A stretch of 56,299 bases of DNA, taken from an uncultured Bacteroides sp. (GTDB taxonomy: Bacteria > Bacteroidota > Bacteroidia > Bacteroidales > Bacteroidaceae). Both the position numbers and the translations under genes were made by a program. Shown here piece by piece: positions 25,733 through 34,986 of the stretch. Where the stretch lies: positions 1 through 56,299 of the forward strand of contig UQPQ01000018.1 of assembly GCA_900542985.1 (NCBI GenBank), read 5' to 3'. How positions within the stretch are numbered: position 1 is the stretch's first letter; the number at the start of each line of letters is the position of its first letter. A model generated the notes under the pieces. The model saw only the letters and a list, made by a program, of their open reading frames with translations. It searched no databases and was not told where the DNA came from.

Positions 25733-28372
25733 ATGCAAATAGGTATTATGAATATATATAAATTATTGATAGTATGGGCTTGTATGTCCATACTATCTGC
25801 TTTTTATTCGGTAGTGTATGCCGGAGAAGTGAAAGTCATTTCCCGCATGAATTATTATACCAATGAAGCAAAAGCGGAAATTCTGGTTTGTCTTCCTGAA
25901 GAAGAAAATGTGCCTTATACAGTAGCAGAGTGGGAGGGAAATAAGGTTGCCTTGCATAAAGGAGTGAATGTGCTTTCTATCCCGATGTCTTCTTTGAAAA
26001 AGGGAAACAATACTTGTGCGGTTGAACTGAAATCGGAAACTGAAACTGAGCAATATCCGGTAGAGGTATTGTGTTTGCCGGCTAAGGCCAATGAAGTGAA
26101 GATAGACCGCCTGACAGGAGCGTTGCGTGTAGAAGGCTGGCAGTGGATGCCGGTAGGGTTTTATTCCAGCCTGAACGGAAGAAACTTTGATTTTCTGCGT
26201 AGTGAAGTGACTCAAGGCATCAATCTGTATTCGCCTTATCATAACATTACGGAAGACAACCGTGCCGACCGTATGGCGTATCTGGATCTTTGTGCTCAGT
26301 TGGGTATAAAGGTGAACTATAATGTATGCAGTCTGGCAGGCAGTCAGGGTGTGGGACTGAATATCAAGGCTACTCAGGAAGAAAAGCTTGCTGCGTTGCG
26401 CGAAGAGATTCTGAGAGTGAAAGATCATCCGGCTTTGCTGTCGTATTATATTGCCGACGAACCGGACGGACAGGGAGTAAGTCCGGAGGTACTGAAACGT
26501 TCTTACGACCTGATTCATGAACTCGACCCTTATCATCCGGTGTCTGTAGTTATCATCAGTTCGTTGCCGGCACGCCGCTATGCCGATACTTATGATATCA
26601 TCATGGCCGATCCTTATCCGATACCTAACGGACCGGCATCATCGGCTTCTGATATGATTCGTGAAATTTACGAACAGATGCGCTATGAAAAGGCTGTATG
26701 GCTTGTACCGCAGGTGTTTGGTGGGGGAGAAATCTGGACACGCGAACCTTCTGCGCGTGAAGTGCGTGCCATGGTATACGGCAGTGTGCTGGAAGGTGCC
26801 CGTGGTGTACAGGGTTTCCACCGTATGCCCGACTCCGGTTCTCCGCTGTTGTGGAACGGATTCAAGGAAGTGGCTGTAGAGTTGCAGCAGATTGCTCCTT
26901 ATCTGTATGATGGCCATTCGTACAAAGTACAGGTAGGAGAAGGGTTGCTGGCACGTGTGTTCCATCGCGAAGGTCGTTTGCTGGCTGTGATACAGAATAT
27001 GCAGAACAAACCTCGAGAAATTGCTGTATCCTTGAAAGAACAGGTTGCAGACGGAACTCCGGCTCAAGTGATATTCGAGGATCGTGAAGTCGTTGTAAAG
27101 AATGGACAATTTAGCGATATACTGGCACCGTTTGCTACAGGAGTATATAAAATCAAACCTGTAAAAGAGGCTTCGGCTGTCGTAGCAGGAAATCTTTCTG
27201 TCAACCCGAGCTTTGAACTCTCTGTGGAGGCTGGTCAGATGACCGGAGGTAGTGGAGGAGCCGGCGGTAAGGGCGCTACACTGATGCCCGATACGCGTGT
27301 GGCTTTCGACGGAGAAACTTCACTCCGTCTGCACAATCCTTTCCCCGATGCAGGTGCAGCGCGTGGCTTGTTCCCTATAGACAATGAATCGGACCGTACT
27401 TATATTCTTTCGGTCTGGGCACGTACAGACCAGCGTACTTTGGATTTGCATCGTGCAAAAGGAACAAAACTGACCTTTAAACTGGCATTGGGTTCACTGG
27501 GTGAGAAGGAGTTTGAACTGACCGATACTGCATGGACTCGTTTCCAACTGGTATGTCCTCCTCAGGAATACAAGCGTACACATCATGGCGGAGCTGCCGG
27601 ATCCATAACATTGAGAGGAGAGGGTACTGCCTGGTTCGATTTGGTACAGATTACTCCGGAACTTTCTATTCTGCCGCAGCGTACTGGTGATGGAAAAGGT
27701 TTCATGGTATCCATGGATTGTTATCTGGAAGGGGGAGAGATACGTTATACGACCGATGGCAGCGAACCGTCCAAGTGTTCTTCTCTTTACCAGTCGCCTT
27801 TCGAAGTGCGTAGCGTGAAAACAATCCGTGCACGTGTATACGACAAGGACGGAAAGGCTTATGCAGAAGAATCGCAGACTATTGCTGCACACAAGGCTCT
27901 GGATGCCAAGGTGACTTATCTGAAGCCTTATAGTCCGAAGTATACAGCCGGAGGAGACGGAGCAATGACCGACGGACGTTTTGCTCCTCTGAACGCACAG
28001 GCTCCTTTGTGGCATGGGTATATCGGCAACGATATTGACTTGGTTGTAGATTTGGGTAGCGTGCAGCGTATCAACCGTGTTTCTTTAGGTTTCATGCAGT
28101 CGCTTACCGCATGGGTAATGCCTCCAAAGGAAGTGGAAGTACTGGTCTCTGAAGATGGAGAAAACTTCCGTTCCGTAAAGAAGATACGTTATGGAGAGGC
28201 ACGTCAGGGAGCCGGAGAATACGATTATATCCGTATTCCTTTCACTTTTGAGAAACTGAAAAAAGACGCCCGCTATGTACGTATCAAGGCAGTACATCCT
28301 CAGACTTTACCATCCTGGCACCGTGTACAGGGTGAGTCCTGGATGTTTATTGATGAAGTTGTAATAGAATAA
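25733..28372 (+). CDS. Multidomain secreted TIM-barrel glycoside-hydrolase-like protein with discoidin domain
   Basis: An 879-residue protein. The start may be ATG 25733 or ATG 25748; the second begins directly before the signal peptide (MNIYKLLIVWACMS). An N-terminal beta domain (about 30-125) is followed by a TIM-barrel-like region (130-400) with YYIADEPDG at 238-246, where E243 is a candidate catalytic acid. A beta-sandwich of carbohydrate-binding type spans about 475-645. A chitobiase C-terminal-like module (IRYTTDGSEPSK) is near 680-715, and an F5/8 type C discoidin domain covers about 745-879. Its substrate is probably the same glycan as its operon partner's; no precise family is recognised. 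Confidence 0.82.
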   Translation: MQIGIMNIYKLLIVWACMSILSAFYSVVYAGEVKVISRMNYYTNEAKAEILVCLPEEENVPYTVAEWEGNKVALHKGVNVLSIPMSSLKKGNNTCAVELKSETETEQYPVEVLCLPAKANEVKIDRLTGALRVEGWQWMPVGFYSSLNGRNFDFLRSEVTQGINLYSPYHNITEDNRADRMAYLDLCAQLGIKVNYNVCSLAGSQGVGLNIKATQEEKLAALREEILRVKDHPALLSYYIADEPDGQGVSPEVLKRSYDLIHELDPYHPVSVVIISSLPARRYADTYDIIMADPYPIPNGPASSASDMIREIYEQMRYEKAVWLVPQVFGGGEIWTREPSAREVRAMVYGSVLEGARGVQGFHRMPDSGSPLLWNGFKEVAVELQQIAPYLYDGHSYKVQVGEGLLARVFHREGRLLAVIQNMQNKPREIAVSLKEQVADGTPAQVIFEDREVVVKNGQFSDILAPFATGVYKIKPVKEASAVVAGNLSVNPSFELSVEAGQMTGGSGGAGGKGATLMPDTRVAFDGETSLRLHNPFPDAGAARGLFPIDNESDRTYILSVWARTDQRTLDLHRAKGTKLTFKLALGSLGEKEFELTDTAWTRFQLVCPPQEYKRTHHGGAAGSITLRGEGTAWFDLVQITPELSILPQRTGDGKGFMVSMDCYLEGGEIRYTTDGSEPSKCSSLYQSPFEVRSVKTIRARVYDKDGKAYAEESQTIAAHKALDAKVTYLKPYSPKYTAGGDGAMTDGRFAPLNAQAPLWHGYIGNDIDLVVDLGSVQRINRVSLGFMQSLTAWVMPPKEVEVLVSEDGENFRSVKKIRYGEARQGAGEYDYIRIPFTFEKLKKDARYVRIKAVHPQTLPSWHRVQGESWMFIDEVVIE

Positions 28373-28436
28373 ATAGGCATCGAATCAAATCTATTTTTAA
28401 GTGTAAAGTAAATGTATTAATGTTGCATGACTTAAG

Positions 28437-28478
28437 AAAAGCAGCCGCTGATGTGAATCAGCGGCTGCTTGCTTTTTT
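28437..28478. terminator. Bidirectional terminator between the CAZyme pair and gcvT
   Basis: A perfect 14-bp stem, AAGCAGCCGCTGAT (28439-28452) with its complement (28457-28470), carries a T run on the right and an A-rich stretch on the left. It can serve both convergent transcripts. Confidence 0.88.
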
Positions 28479-28504
28479 CCTGATAAGTCTTTATGATAGA
28501 AATG

Positions 28505-29593
28505 TTATATCTTCCGGAAAGGTGGCTTCACTACCTGTGCCTTCAGTTTCCGGCCTCTGTTGTCAAGATATATTTCTGTTCCGGGAGTTGCATATTCTGT
28601 TTTTACATATCCCATTCCGATTCCGATTTTACGGGTAGGCGACATGGTTCCGGAAGTCACATGTCCGATGGTTTCACCTTCTGAGTTGGTCAGCGCATAG
28701 CCATGGCGAGGGATGCCTCGGTCTATCATTTCAAAACCTATCAGTTTTCGTGATACACCTTCTGCCTTTTGTTTTTCGAGGAAGGCTCTGTTGGTAAAGT
28801 TTTTGCCCTCTACAAATTTGGTAATCCATCCCAGTCCGGCTTCCAGCGGCGATGTAGTATCGTCGATGTCGTTTCCATACAGGCAGAAGCCCATTTCCAG
28901 TCTGAGGGTATCGCGTGCTCCCAGACCTATCGGTTTGATACCGAATTCAGCACCCGCTTCGAAGATAGCGTTCCATATCTTCATGGCATCCTGGGGATAG
29001 AAATACAGTTCGAAGCCTCCTGCACCGGTATATCCTGTATTCGAAATGATGACTTCCGGTACACCTGCAAATTCTCCGGTCCGGAATGTATAATAAGGAA
29101 TCTCAGACAGATTGACGGGAGTCAGCTTTTGTAGCGTGTCGATAGCTTTGGGACCTTGTATCGCCAACTGACCGATGTGGTCGGATGAGTTCTCAAGTTC
29201 TGCTCCTACGCTATTATGCGATACACACCAAGTCCAGTCTTTGTCTATATTGGCTGCGTTTACTACCAACATGTACTTTTCCGGTTCGTAAGCATAAACC
29301 AGCAAATCGTCTACGATACCTCCTGTTTCATTGGGAAAGCAGGTATACTGCACTTTCCCGGGTGTGAGGACAGCGGCATTATTGGAAGTGACTTGTTGGA
29401 TAAATTCGAGCGCATGCGGACCTTTTACCCAAAATTCTCCCATGTGCGATACGTCGAAGACACCTACTCCCGTACATACGGTCATGTGTTCGTCTATGAT
29501 TCCGGAATATTCGATAGGCATGTTGTAGCCTGCAAATTCATGCATCTTGGCACCCAGTTCGATGTGCTTGTCTGTAAATGGAGTTGTTTTCAT
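28505..29593 (-). CDS. gcvT: Aminomethyltransferase (glycine cleavage T protein)
   Basis: A 362-residue enzyme that transfers the methylene group from the H-protein-bound intermediate to tetrahydrofolate, releasing ammonia. The start [20 protein letters not shown] is the usual family start; the frame continues 32 codons upstream but that part has no family character, so ATG 29593 is used. Typical motifs are [11 protein letters not shown] near 52-62, and the C-terminal barrel region with [21 protein letters not shown] near 315-335. Other glycine-cleavage genes are not adjacent. Confidence 0.95.
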   Translation of the reverse strand: MKTTPFTDKHIELGAKMHEFAGYNMPIEYSGIIDEHMTVCTGVGVFDVSHMGEFWVKGPHALEFIQQVTSNNAAVLTPGKVQYTCFPNETGGIVDDLLVYAYEPEKYMLVVNAANIDKDWTWCVSHNSVGAELENSSDHIGQLAIQGPKAIDTLQKLTPVNLSEIPYYTFRTGEFAGVPEVIISNTGYTGAGGFELYFYPQDAMKIWNAIFEAGAEFGIKPIGLGARDTLRLEMGFCLYGNDIDDTTSPLEAGLGWITKFVEGKNFTNRAFLEKQKAEGVSRKLIGFEMIDRGIPRHGYALTNSEGETIGHVTSGTMSPTRKIGIGMGYVKTEYATPGTEIYLDNRGRKLKAQVVKPPFRKI

Positions 29594-29755
29594 AACTGCT
29601 ATAGAAAATAAGGTTTTGATGGCAAGATAGCAATTATTTCTCAGATGGCAAGGATTGCACAGCGTAAATTTAGGGGAGGGTATATACAAATCACGTGAGC
29701 CATCGAGAATAATACCGTTGGCCCACGTGAATATGATAATGAGTTGTTGTCTTAA

Positions 29756-30982
29756 TTAATATCTTTTGGCTGTCAGTTCGGCAATCTTGACGATTACGTT
29801 CATGGCCTTTTCCATCGACTGGATAGGAACAAATTCATAACGTCCGTGGAAGTTCAGTCCTCCGGCAAAGATATTGGGGCAAGGCAGTCCTTTGAACGAC
29901 AGCTGTGCTCCGTCTGTACCTCCGCGAATTGCTTTTACTTTAGGCTCTACTCCAGCTTCCTGCATGGCAGCAAAAGCAATATCGATGATATGCATCAGCG
30001 GTTCCACTTGCTGGCGCATGTTGTAATACTGATCTTTCAGTTCCACACAAACTGTCTCATTGCCATATTTTTCGTTCAGTTTTGCAGCACACTCCTGCAT
30101 GAAAGCTTTCCGTGCTTCGAATTTCTGACGGTCGTGATCACGGATGATGTAAGATACGGTAGATGATTCCACTTCTCCCTCCATGCCAATCAGGTGATAG
30201 AAACCTTCATAACCTTCGGTAGTAGCCGGAGTTTCGTTGGCAGGCAGCATGGAGATGAATTCATGAGCCACCAGTTGCGAGTTAATCATCTTGTTCTTGG
30301 CATATCCCGGATGTACGTTACGTCCTTTTATGTGTACTTTGGCAGCAGCGGCATTGAAGTTTTCAAACTCTAGTTCTCCCACTTCTCCTCCGTCCATGGT
30401 ATAAGCCCATTTACATCCGAACTTTTCTACATCGAACTTGTGTGCTCCCAGACCGATTTCTTCATCCGGATTGAATCCGATACGGATTTTTCCGTGTTCT
30501 ATTTCCGGATGCTCTTTCAGATAAGCGATGGCAGAAATGATTTCAGCAATACCGGCTTTGTCGTCGGCTCCCAGCAGGGTGTGTCCGTCGGTTACGATAA
30601 GGTCTTCTCCCTTGTGATCCAGCAGTTCAGGGAACTGGCGGGGCGACAGGATAATGTTTTCTTCTGCACACAAAGGAATGTCTGTACCGTCGTAAGCAGA
30701 TACGATGCGTGGTTTTACATTGGCTCCCGACATGTCCGGACTGGTATCCATATGTGCAATGAATCCGATAACTGGGATGTTACGTGTCGTATTGGCCGGT
30801 AATGTGGCGAACAGATATCCGTTGTCATCGAGACTGATTTCCTCCAGTCCAAGTGCTTCGAGTTCTGTTTTCAGATATTGTGCAAAAACCATCTGTTTGG
30901 AAGTACTGGGTGTTACTTCGGTGGTTTCGTCGGATTGTGTGTCGAAAGCTACATACTTTAAAAAGCGTTCTGTGATAGTCAT
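29756..30982 (-). CDS. pepT: Peptidase T (tripeptide aminopeptidase)
   Basis: A 408-residue cytoplasmic M20 metallopeptidase that removes the N-terminal residue from tripeptides. Metal- and substrate-binding landmarks are IAHMDTSPD near 76-84 (metal-binding His and catalytic Asp), [13 protein letters not shown] near 136-148, and [15 protein letters not shown] near 170-184 with the general base Glu. The C-terminal [20 protein letters not shown] holds the last ligands. Fits the family length of 405-410. It lies 163 bp upstream of gcvT with no visible coupling. Confidence 0.95.
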   Translation of the reverse strand: MTITERFLKYVAFDTQSDETTEVTPSTSKQMVFAQYLKTELEALGLEEISLDDNGYLFATLPANTTRNIPVIGFIAHMDTSPDMSGANVKPRIVSAYDGTDIPLCAEENIILSPRQFPELLDHKGEDLIVTDGHTLLGADDKAGIAEIISAIAYLKEHPEIEHGKIRIGFNPDEEIGLGAHKFDVEKFGCKWAYTMDGGEVGELEFENFNAAAAKVHIKGRNVHPGYAKNKMINSQLVAHEFISMLPANETPATTEGYEGFYHLIGMEGEVESSTVSYIIRDHDRQKFEARKAFMQECAAKLNEKYGNETVCVELKDQYYNMRQQVEPLMHIIDIAFAAMQEAGVEPKVKAIRGGTDGAQLSFKGLPCPNIFAGGLNFHGRYEFVPIQSMEKAMNVIVKIAELTAKRY

Positions 30983-31115
30983 ATCTTTAAATTGTTAAAT
31001 TTAGATGAGGTAAAGGTAGCAATTCGAGATTGAACAGACAAGGATATATTCGTTAAAAAGATATACAAGACCACAAAGTCTTACAAATAGTCTAAGTTAA
31101 TCGGAAGGAGTTTTG

Positions 31116-31123
31116 TAACTTTG
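31116..31123 (+). promoter_or_regulatory. -7 promoter element for the BamA/TamA-like gene
   Basis: TAACTTTG matches TAnnTTTG and lies 23 bp before ATG 31147. Confidence 0.6.
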
Positions 31124-31146
31124 CAGCCGTATTTTAACAGTATTGT

Positions 31147-32388
31147 ATGAAAAAAATAATTATATTCCTCTTATTGTGTCTGAATCTGCTCAGAGGAGTT
31201 GCACAGACACAAGACAGTATTCAGTTTGTAGATATTATTCAGCCTACCAAAGTCCTTCAGGAGGCTTTGCAGAAAGATTCTTTGATGAGCAAGAAAGAGG
31301 CACGAAAACTGAAAAAGAGCCAGCGGAATCTACATTATAATATATTAGGTGGTCCCAGCTATACTCCCGACTTCGGTCTGCTGGTAGGGGGAAGTGCCTT
31401 GATGACTTTCCGTTTGAATCCGAAAGACACCACGATGCGTCGTTCAGTGTTGCCGGTAGCTATGGCTTTTATGTTCAATGGAGGATTGAATATAATGGTA
31501 AAGCCACAGCTGTTTTTCAAAGACGACAAGTTCCGTATATTCGGACAATTCAGTTATAAAAATACGCAGGAAAATTTCTACGGGGTAGGATACAGCACCA
31601 ATAAAAACTACGAGCGAAGTGATTCTACCAGTCAGTACCGTTATAGCGGAATACAGTTCAATCCCTGGTTCCTGTTTCGTATAAAGGACAGCAATGTGTT
31701 TTTAGGACCACAAATTGATTTGAACTATGATAAGATTACCGATCCGGCCAAACACCTGGCTACACAGGAAGATTTTGCGGCAGCCGGAGGTAATGCCAAT
31801 GGATATACCAGTTTCAGTTCGGGTCTGGGTTTCCTGCTGACATACGATACCCGCGATGTACCGGCCAATCCTTATAAAGGTGTTTATGTGGATTTCAGGG
31901 GGCTGATGTATCAGAAATGGTTGGGAAGTGACGAGAACTTTTACCGCTTCGAGCTGGATTATCGGCAGTACAAGAGTGTGGGAGAGCGTAGGGTAATTGC
32001 CTGGACGGCTCAGACCAAGCATGTGTTTGGTTCTCATATACCATTAAATAAATATGTATTGAGCGGAACACCGTTCGATTTGCGCGGATACTATATGGGA
32101 CAGTATCGCGATAAATCTTCGCATGTAGTGATGGCCGAATACCGTCATATGTTCAATACCGACCGCAGCAACTGGTTTAAGAAACTGATTTACCGTCTGG
32201 GATTTGTGGCCTGGGGAGGATGCGGTTTCATGGGACCTACTCCAGCGAAGATAGAAGGAGTATTGCCTAATGCCGGACTGGGGCTGCGTATTGAAGTGCA
32301 GCCCCGTATGAATGTGCGTCTGGATTACGGACGTAACTTTGTGAACCGGCAGAATCTGTTCTACTTTAACATGACAGAGGCGTTCTGA
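31147..32388 (+). CDS. BamA/TamA-family outer membrane beta-barrel protein (POTRA-less)
   Basis: A 413-residue protein with a signal peptide (about 1-20). A short charged coil (about 35-58) leads into a beta-barrel of roughly sixteen strands, with the Omp85 hallmarks GLGFLLTYDTRD and PFDLRGYYMGQYRD (the loop-6-like RGY motif) and a final aromatic residue, Phe. No POTRA repeats precede the barrel, so this is a reduced Omp85 relative and not the essential BamA. Its role is unknown. It converges on the pyrophosphatase gene with only 6 bp between stops. Confidence 0.88.
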   Translation: MKKIIIFLLLCLNLLRGVAQTQDSIQFVDIIQPTKVLQEALQKDSLMSKKEARKLKKSQRNLHYNILGGPSYTPDFGLLVGGSALMTFRLNPKDTTMRRSVLPVAMAFMFNGGLNIMVKPQLFFKDDKFRIFGQFSYKNTQENFYGVGYSTNKNYERSDSTSQYRYSGIQFNPWFLFRIKDSNVFLGPQIDLNYDKITDPAKHLATQEDFAAAGGNANGYTSFSSGLGFLLTYDTRDVPANPYKGVYVDFRGLMYQKWLGSDENFYRFELDYRQYKSVGERRVIAWTAQTKHVFGSHIPLNKYVLSGTPFDLRGYYMGQYRDKSSHVVMAEYRHMFNTDRSNWFKKLIYRLGFVAWGGCGFMGPTPAKIEGVLPNAGLGLRIEVQPRMNVRLDYGRNFVNRQNLFYFNMTEAF

Positions 32389-32394
32389 TTTTGT

Positions 32395-34599
32395 TTAGAA
32401 CAGCGACCACGATACGGTGAGTCCGGCCATGACAATGGCCACCATACTCATCAGTTTGATAAGAATATTCAGACTGGGACCGGAGGTGTCTTTAAACGGA
32501 TCGCCTACGGTATCCCCAACTACGGTGGCACGGTGTACCTCACTTCCCTTGCCACCGAAGTTTCCTTCTTCTACATATTTCTTTGCATTGTCCCAGGCTC
32601 CTCCTGCATTTGCCATGAAGATGGCCAGTACGAAACCGGACGACAGGCCGCCAGTCAGCAAGCCAATTACTCCCGGAACTCCGAAGATTAGTCCGGTGAG
32701 GATAGGGGCAATGATAGCCAGCAACGACGGAAACAACATTTCCTTTTGTGCTCCCTGTGTGGAAATGGCTACACACCGGGCATAGTCGGGCTCGGCTTTT
32801 CCTTCCAATATGCCCTTTATCTCACGGAACTGCCGGCGTACCTCTTCCACCATGTGGGCTGCTGCACGTCCTACGGCATTCATGGTCAGTCCGCAGAACA
32901 GGAAGGCCATCATACTGCCTATGAACATGCCCGAAAGTACCTTCGGATTCATCAGTGTCACATCGTAATATATCATGAAGTCTGTAAAACTGGCTTTATG
33001 CAGAGGGACACTTTCTCCGCCGGGCAACTGAAGTACGGTATTTCCCAAGCGTTCCAGTCCGATACGTATTTCCTCAATATACGAAGCCAGCAGAGCCAGT
33101 CCGGTCAGTGCAGCGGAGCCGATGGCAAATCCTTTTCCTGTGGCAGCTGTCGTATTTCCTAACGAGTCGAGTGCATCGGTACGTTTGCGCACTTCTGCTC
33201 CCAGTTCACACATTTCCGCATTACCTCCGGCATTGTCGGCAATCGGACCATAGGCATCTGTTGCCAGTGTGATTCCCAGTGTAGACAGCATACCTACAGC
33301 TGCAATTCCGATTCCGTAGAGTCCCATGCTGATGTTCGAAAGGTCGAATCCGGAGGCCAGCCAGTAAGACAGAATGATACCCGCAACTACAGCGATTACC
33401 GGAATGGTAGTGGAAATCATTCCCAGTCCGATACCCGAGATGATGACAGTCGCCGGTCCTGTCTTTCCGCTTTCGGAGAGTTTCCGTGTGGGCTTATACG
33501 ATTGCGAAGTATAATACTCGGTAGAGCGTCCGATGATGATACCTACTGCCAGTCCTACTACCACTGCCCATGCGATGTATTGCCAGTTGGTGATATTCAG
33601 CAACCATAAGATTCCGAAAGTAGCAGCTACAATCAGTAGGGAACTCAGATTCGTACCGCGTGAAAGTGCCTGTAACAGTTCTTTCATATTTGCCCCTTCC
33701 CGGGTACGTACCGTAAAGATACCGATGATGGAAAGCAGAATCCCCACTGCGGCAATAAGCATCGGTGCAATGACAGCCTTAAACTGCATATCCGTATTTC
33801 CTGAACCGATAAAAGCTGCCGCACCCAGTGCTGCCGTAGCCAGAATGGAACCGCAATACGACTCGTACAGGTCGGCTCCCATACCAGCCACATCGCCCAC
33901 GTTGTCACCCACATTGTCGGCGATGGTTGCCGGGTTTCGCGGGTCGTCTTCCGGAATGCCGGCTTCTACCTTACCAACCAGGTCGGCTCCTACATCGGCA
34001 GCTTTGGTATAGATGCCTCCTCCTACGCGGGCGAAGAGAGCCTGAGTAGAAGCTCCCATACCAAAAGTAAGCATGGTTGTGGTAATCATACAAAGTTTCG
34101 AAGTCGGATTCATCATATCTTCCGGAACGCAGTGATCCAGCAAGAGATACCAGAAAGAAATGTCGAGCAGTCCCAGTCCTACTACCACCAGTCCCATGAC
34201 AGCCCCGCTTCGGAACGCAATGCGCAGCCCTTTGTTGAGCGAGCTTCGTGCAGCATTAGCTGTACGTGCAGAGGCATAAGTGGCAGTTTTCATACCCAGA
34301 TAACCAGCCAGACCGGAGAAAAATCCACCGGTAAGAAAGGCTACCGGAACCCAGGAATTTTGCAGATTGAATCCGTAGGCCATGACGGCAAAGAGCACAA
34401 CCAGTACCGCGAATACCCATGCCACGACTTTATATTGCTGTTTCAGATACGACATGGCGCCTTTGCGCACATGTGAAGCTATTTTTTGCATGGCGGGAGT
34501 ACCTTCGCTTTCCTGCATCATCTGCCGGTAGAAATAACCGGCCAGTACCAGTGCCAGAAGTGAGGCAGCCGGTACAATCCAAAAGAGGTATGCTTCCAT
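32395..34599 (-). CDS. hppA: Membrane-bound ion-pumping pyrophosphatase, K+-dependent type
   Basis: A 734-residue integral membrane enzyme with about sixteen helices that couples pyrophosphate hydrolysis to export of H+ and/or Na+. The Mg-pyrophosphate site is clear in [27 protein letters not shown] and [19 protein letters not shown]. The motif [10 protein letters not shown] has Ala where K+-independent enzymes have Lys, which marks a K+-stimulated enzyme. To my knowledge enzymes of this type in Bacteroides pump Na+ as well as H+. A weak TATATTTA -7 element is upstream, near 34622-34629. Confidence 0.95.
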   Translation of the reverse strand: MEAYLFWIVPAASLLALVLAGYFYRQMMQESEGTPAMQKIASHVRKGAMSYLKQQYKVVAWVFAVLVVLFAVMAYGFNLQNSWVPVAFLTGGFFSGLAGYLGMKTATYASARTANAARSSLNKGLRIAFRSGAVMGLVVVGLGLLDISFWYLLLDHCVPEDMMNPTSKLCMITTTMLTFGMGASTQALFARVGGGIYTKAADVGADLVGKVEAGIPEDDPRNPATIADNVGDNVGDVAGMGADLYESYCGSILATAALGAAAFIGSGNTDMQFKAVIAPMLIAAVGILLSIIGIFTVRTREGANMKELLQALSRGTNLSSLLIVAATFGILWLLNITNWQYIAWAVVVGLAVGIIIGRSTEYYTSQSYKPTRKLSESGKTGPATVIISGIGLGMISTTIPVIAVVAGIILSYWLASGFDLSNISMGLYGIGIAAVGMLSTLGITLATDAYGPIADNAGGNAEMCELGAEVRKRTDALDSLGNTTAATGKGFAIGSAALTGLALLASYIEEIRIGLERLGNTVLQLPGGESVPLHKASFTDFMIYYDVTLMNPKVLSGMFIGSMMAFLFCGLTMNAVGRAAAHMVEEVRRQFREIKGILEGKAEPDYARCVAISTQGAQKEMLFPSLLAIIAPILTGLIFGVPGVIGLLTGGLSSGFVLAIFMANAGGAWDNAKKYVEEGNFGGKGSEVHRATVVGDTVGDPFKDTSGPSLNILIKLMSMVAIVMAGLTVSWSLF

Positions 34600-34712
34600 G
34601 TTGATCCGATTTAAAAGTTATGCCTAAATATATGGATTTTCAGCGAAATGGAAGGTGTAAAAACTTGGTTTTATTGTTCTTTTTATCGGATGCAGTCGGT
34701 TTTGATTTTTCT

Positions 34713-34808
34713 CCGTTTTACGCGACTTGTATCGTGAGCTCACGATACTATTACCGTTGGCTTACGATACAAGTATCGACAGGCAACGATACAAGTCGCG
34801 TAAAACGG
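34713..34808. repeat. Palindromic intergenic element, copy B
   Basis: A 96-bp element with perfect 23-bp inverted arms (34713-34735 and 34786-34808) starting CCGTTTTACGCGACTTG. The interior carries the 16-bp palindrome ATCGTGAGCTCACGAT (34731-34746) and the hairpin CGATAC AA GTATCG. It lies upstream of hppA and downstream of the TonB receptor gene; together with the hairpin at 34840 it fills most of this 387-bp gap. Confidence 0.85.
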
Positions 34809-34839
34809 GGGGTAGAAGTGGCAGGAGAGAGGACAGAAG

Positions 34840-34904
34840 AAGAGGCTGTACCGGGAAGGAGAAGTGAGGAAATCACTTTCTCGTTTTCCGATACAGCCTC
34901 TTTT
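34840..34904 (-). terminator. Long hairpin terminator downstream of the TonB receptor gene
   Basis: The outer stem AAGAGGCTGTA (34840-34850) pairs with TACAGCCTCTT (34892-34902), and an inner stem pairs GAGAAGTGA with its near-complement. The flanking sequence is T-rich on the plus strand and moderately so on the minus strand. It most likely ends the leftward receptor transcript, though termination strength on that strand is uncertain. Confidence 0.6.
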
Positions 34905-34986
34905 GTGACTGTACTATCAGACTGGTCTGATTATTGTTTCCTTTCTGCCTGTACGGCTTTGTGCAGATACCGTACAGACTTCGGGA

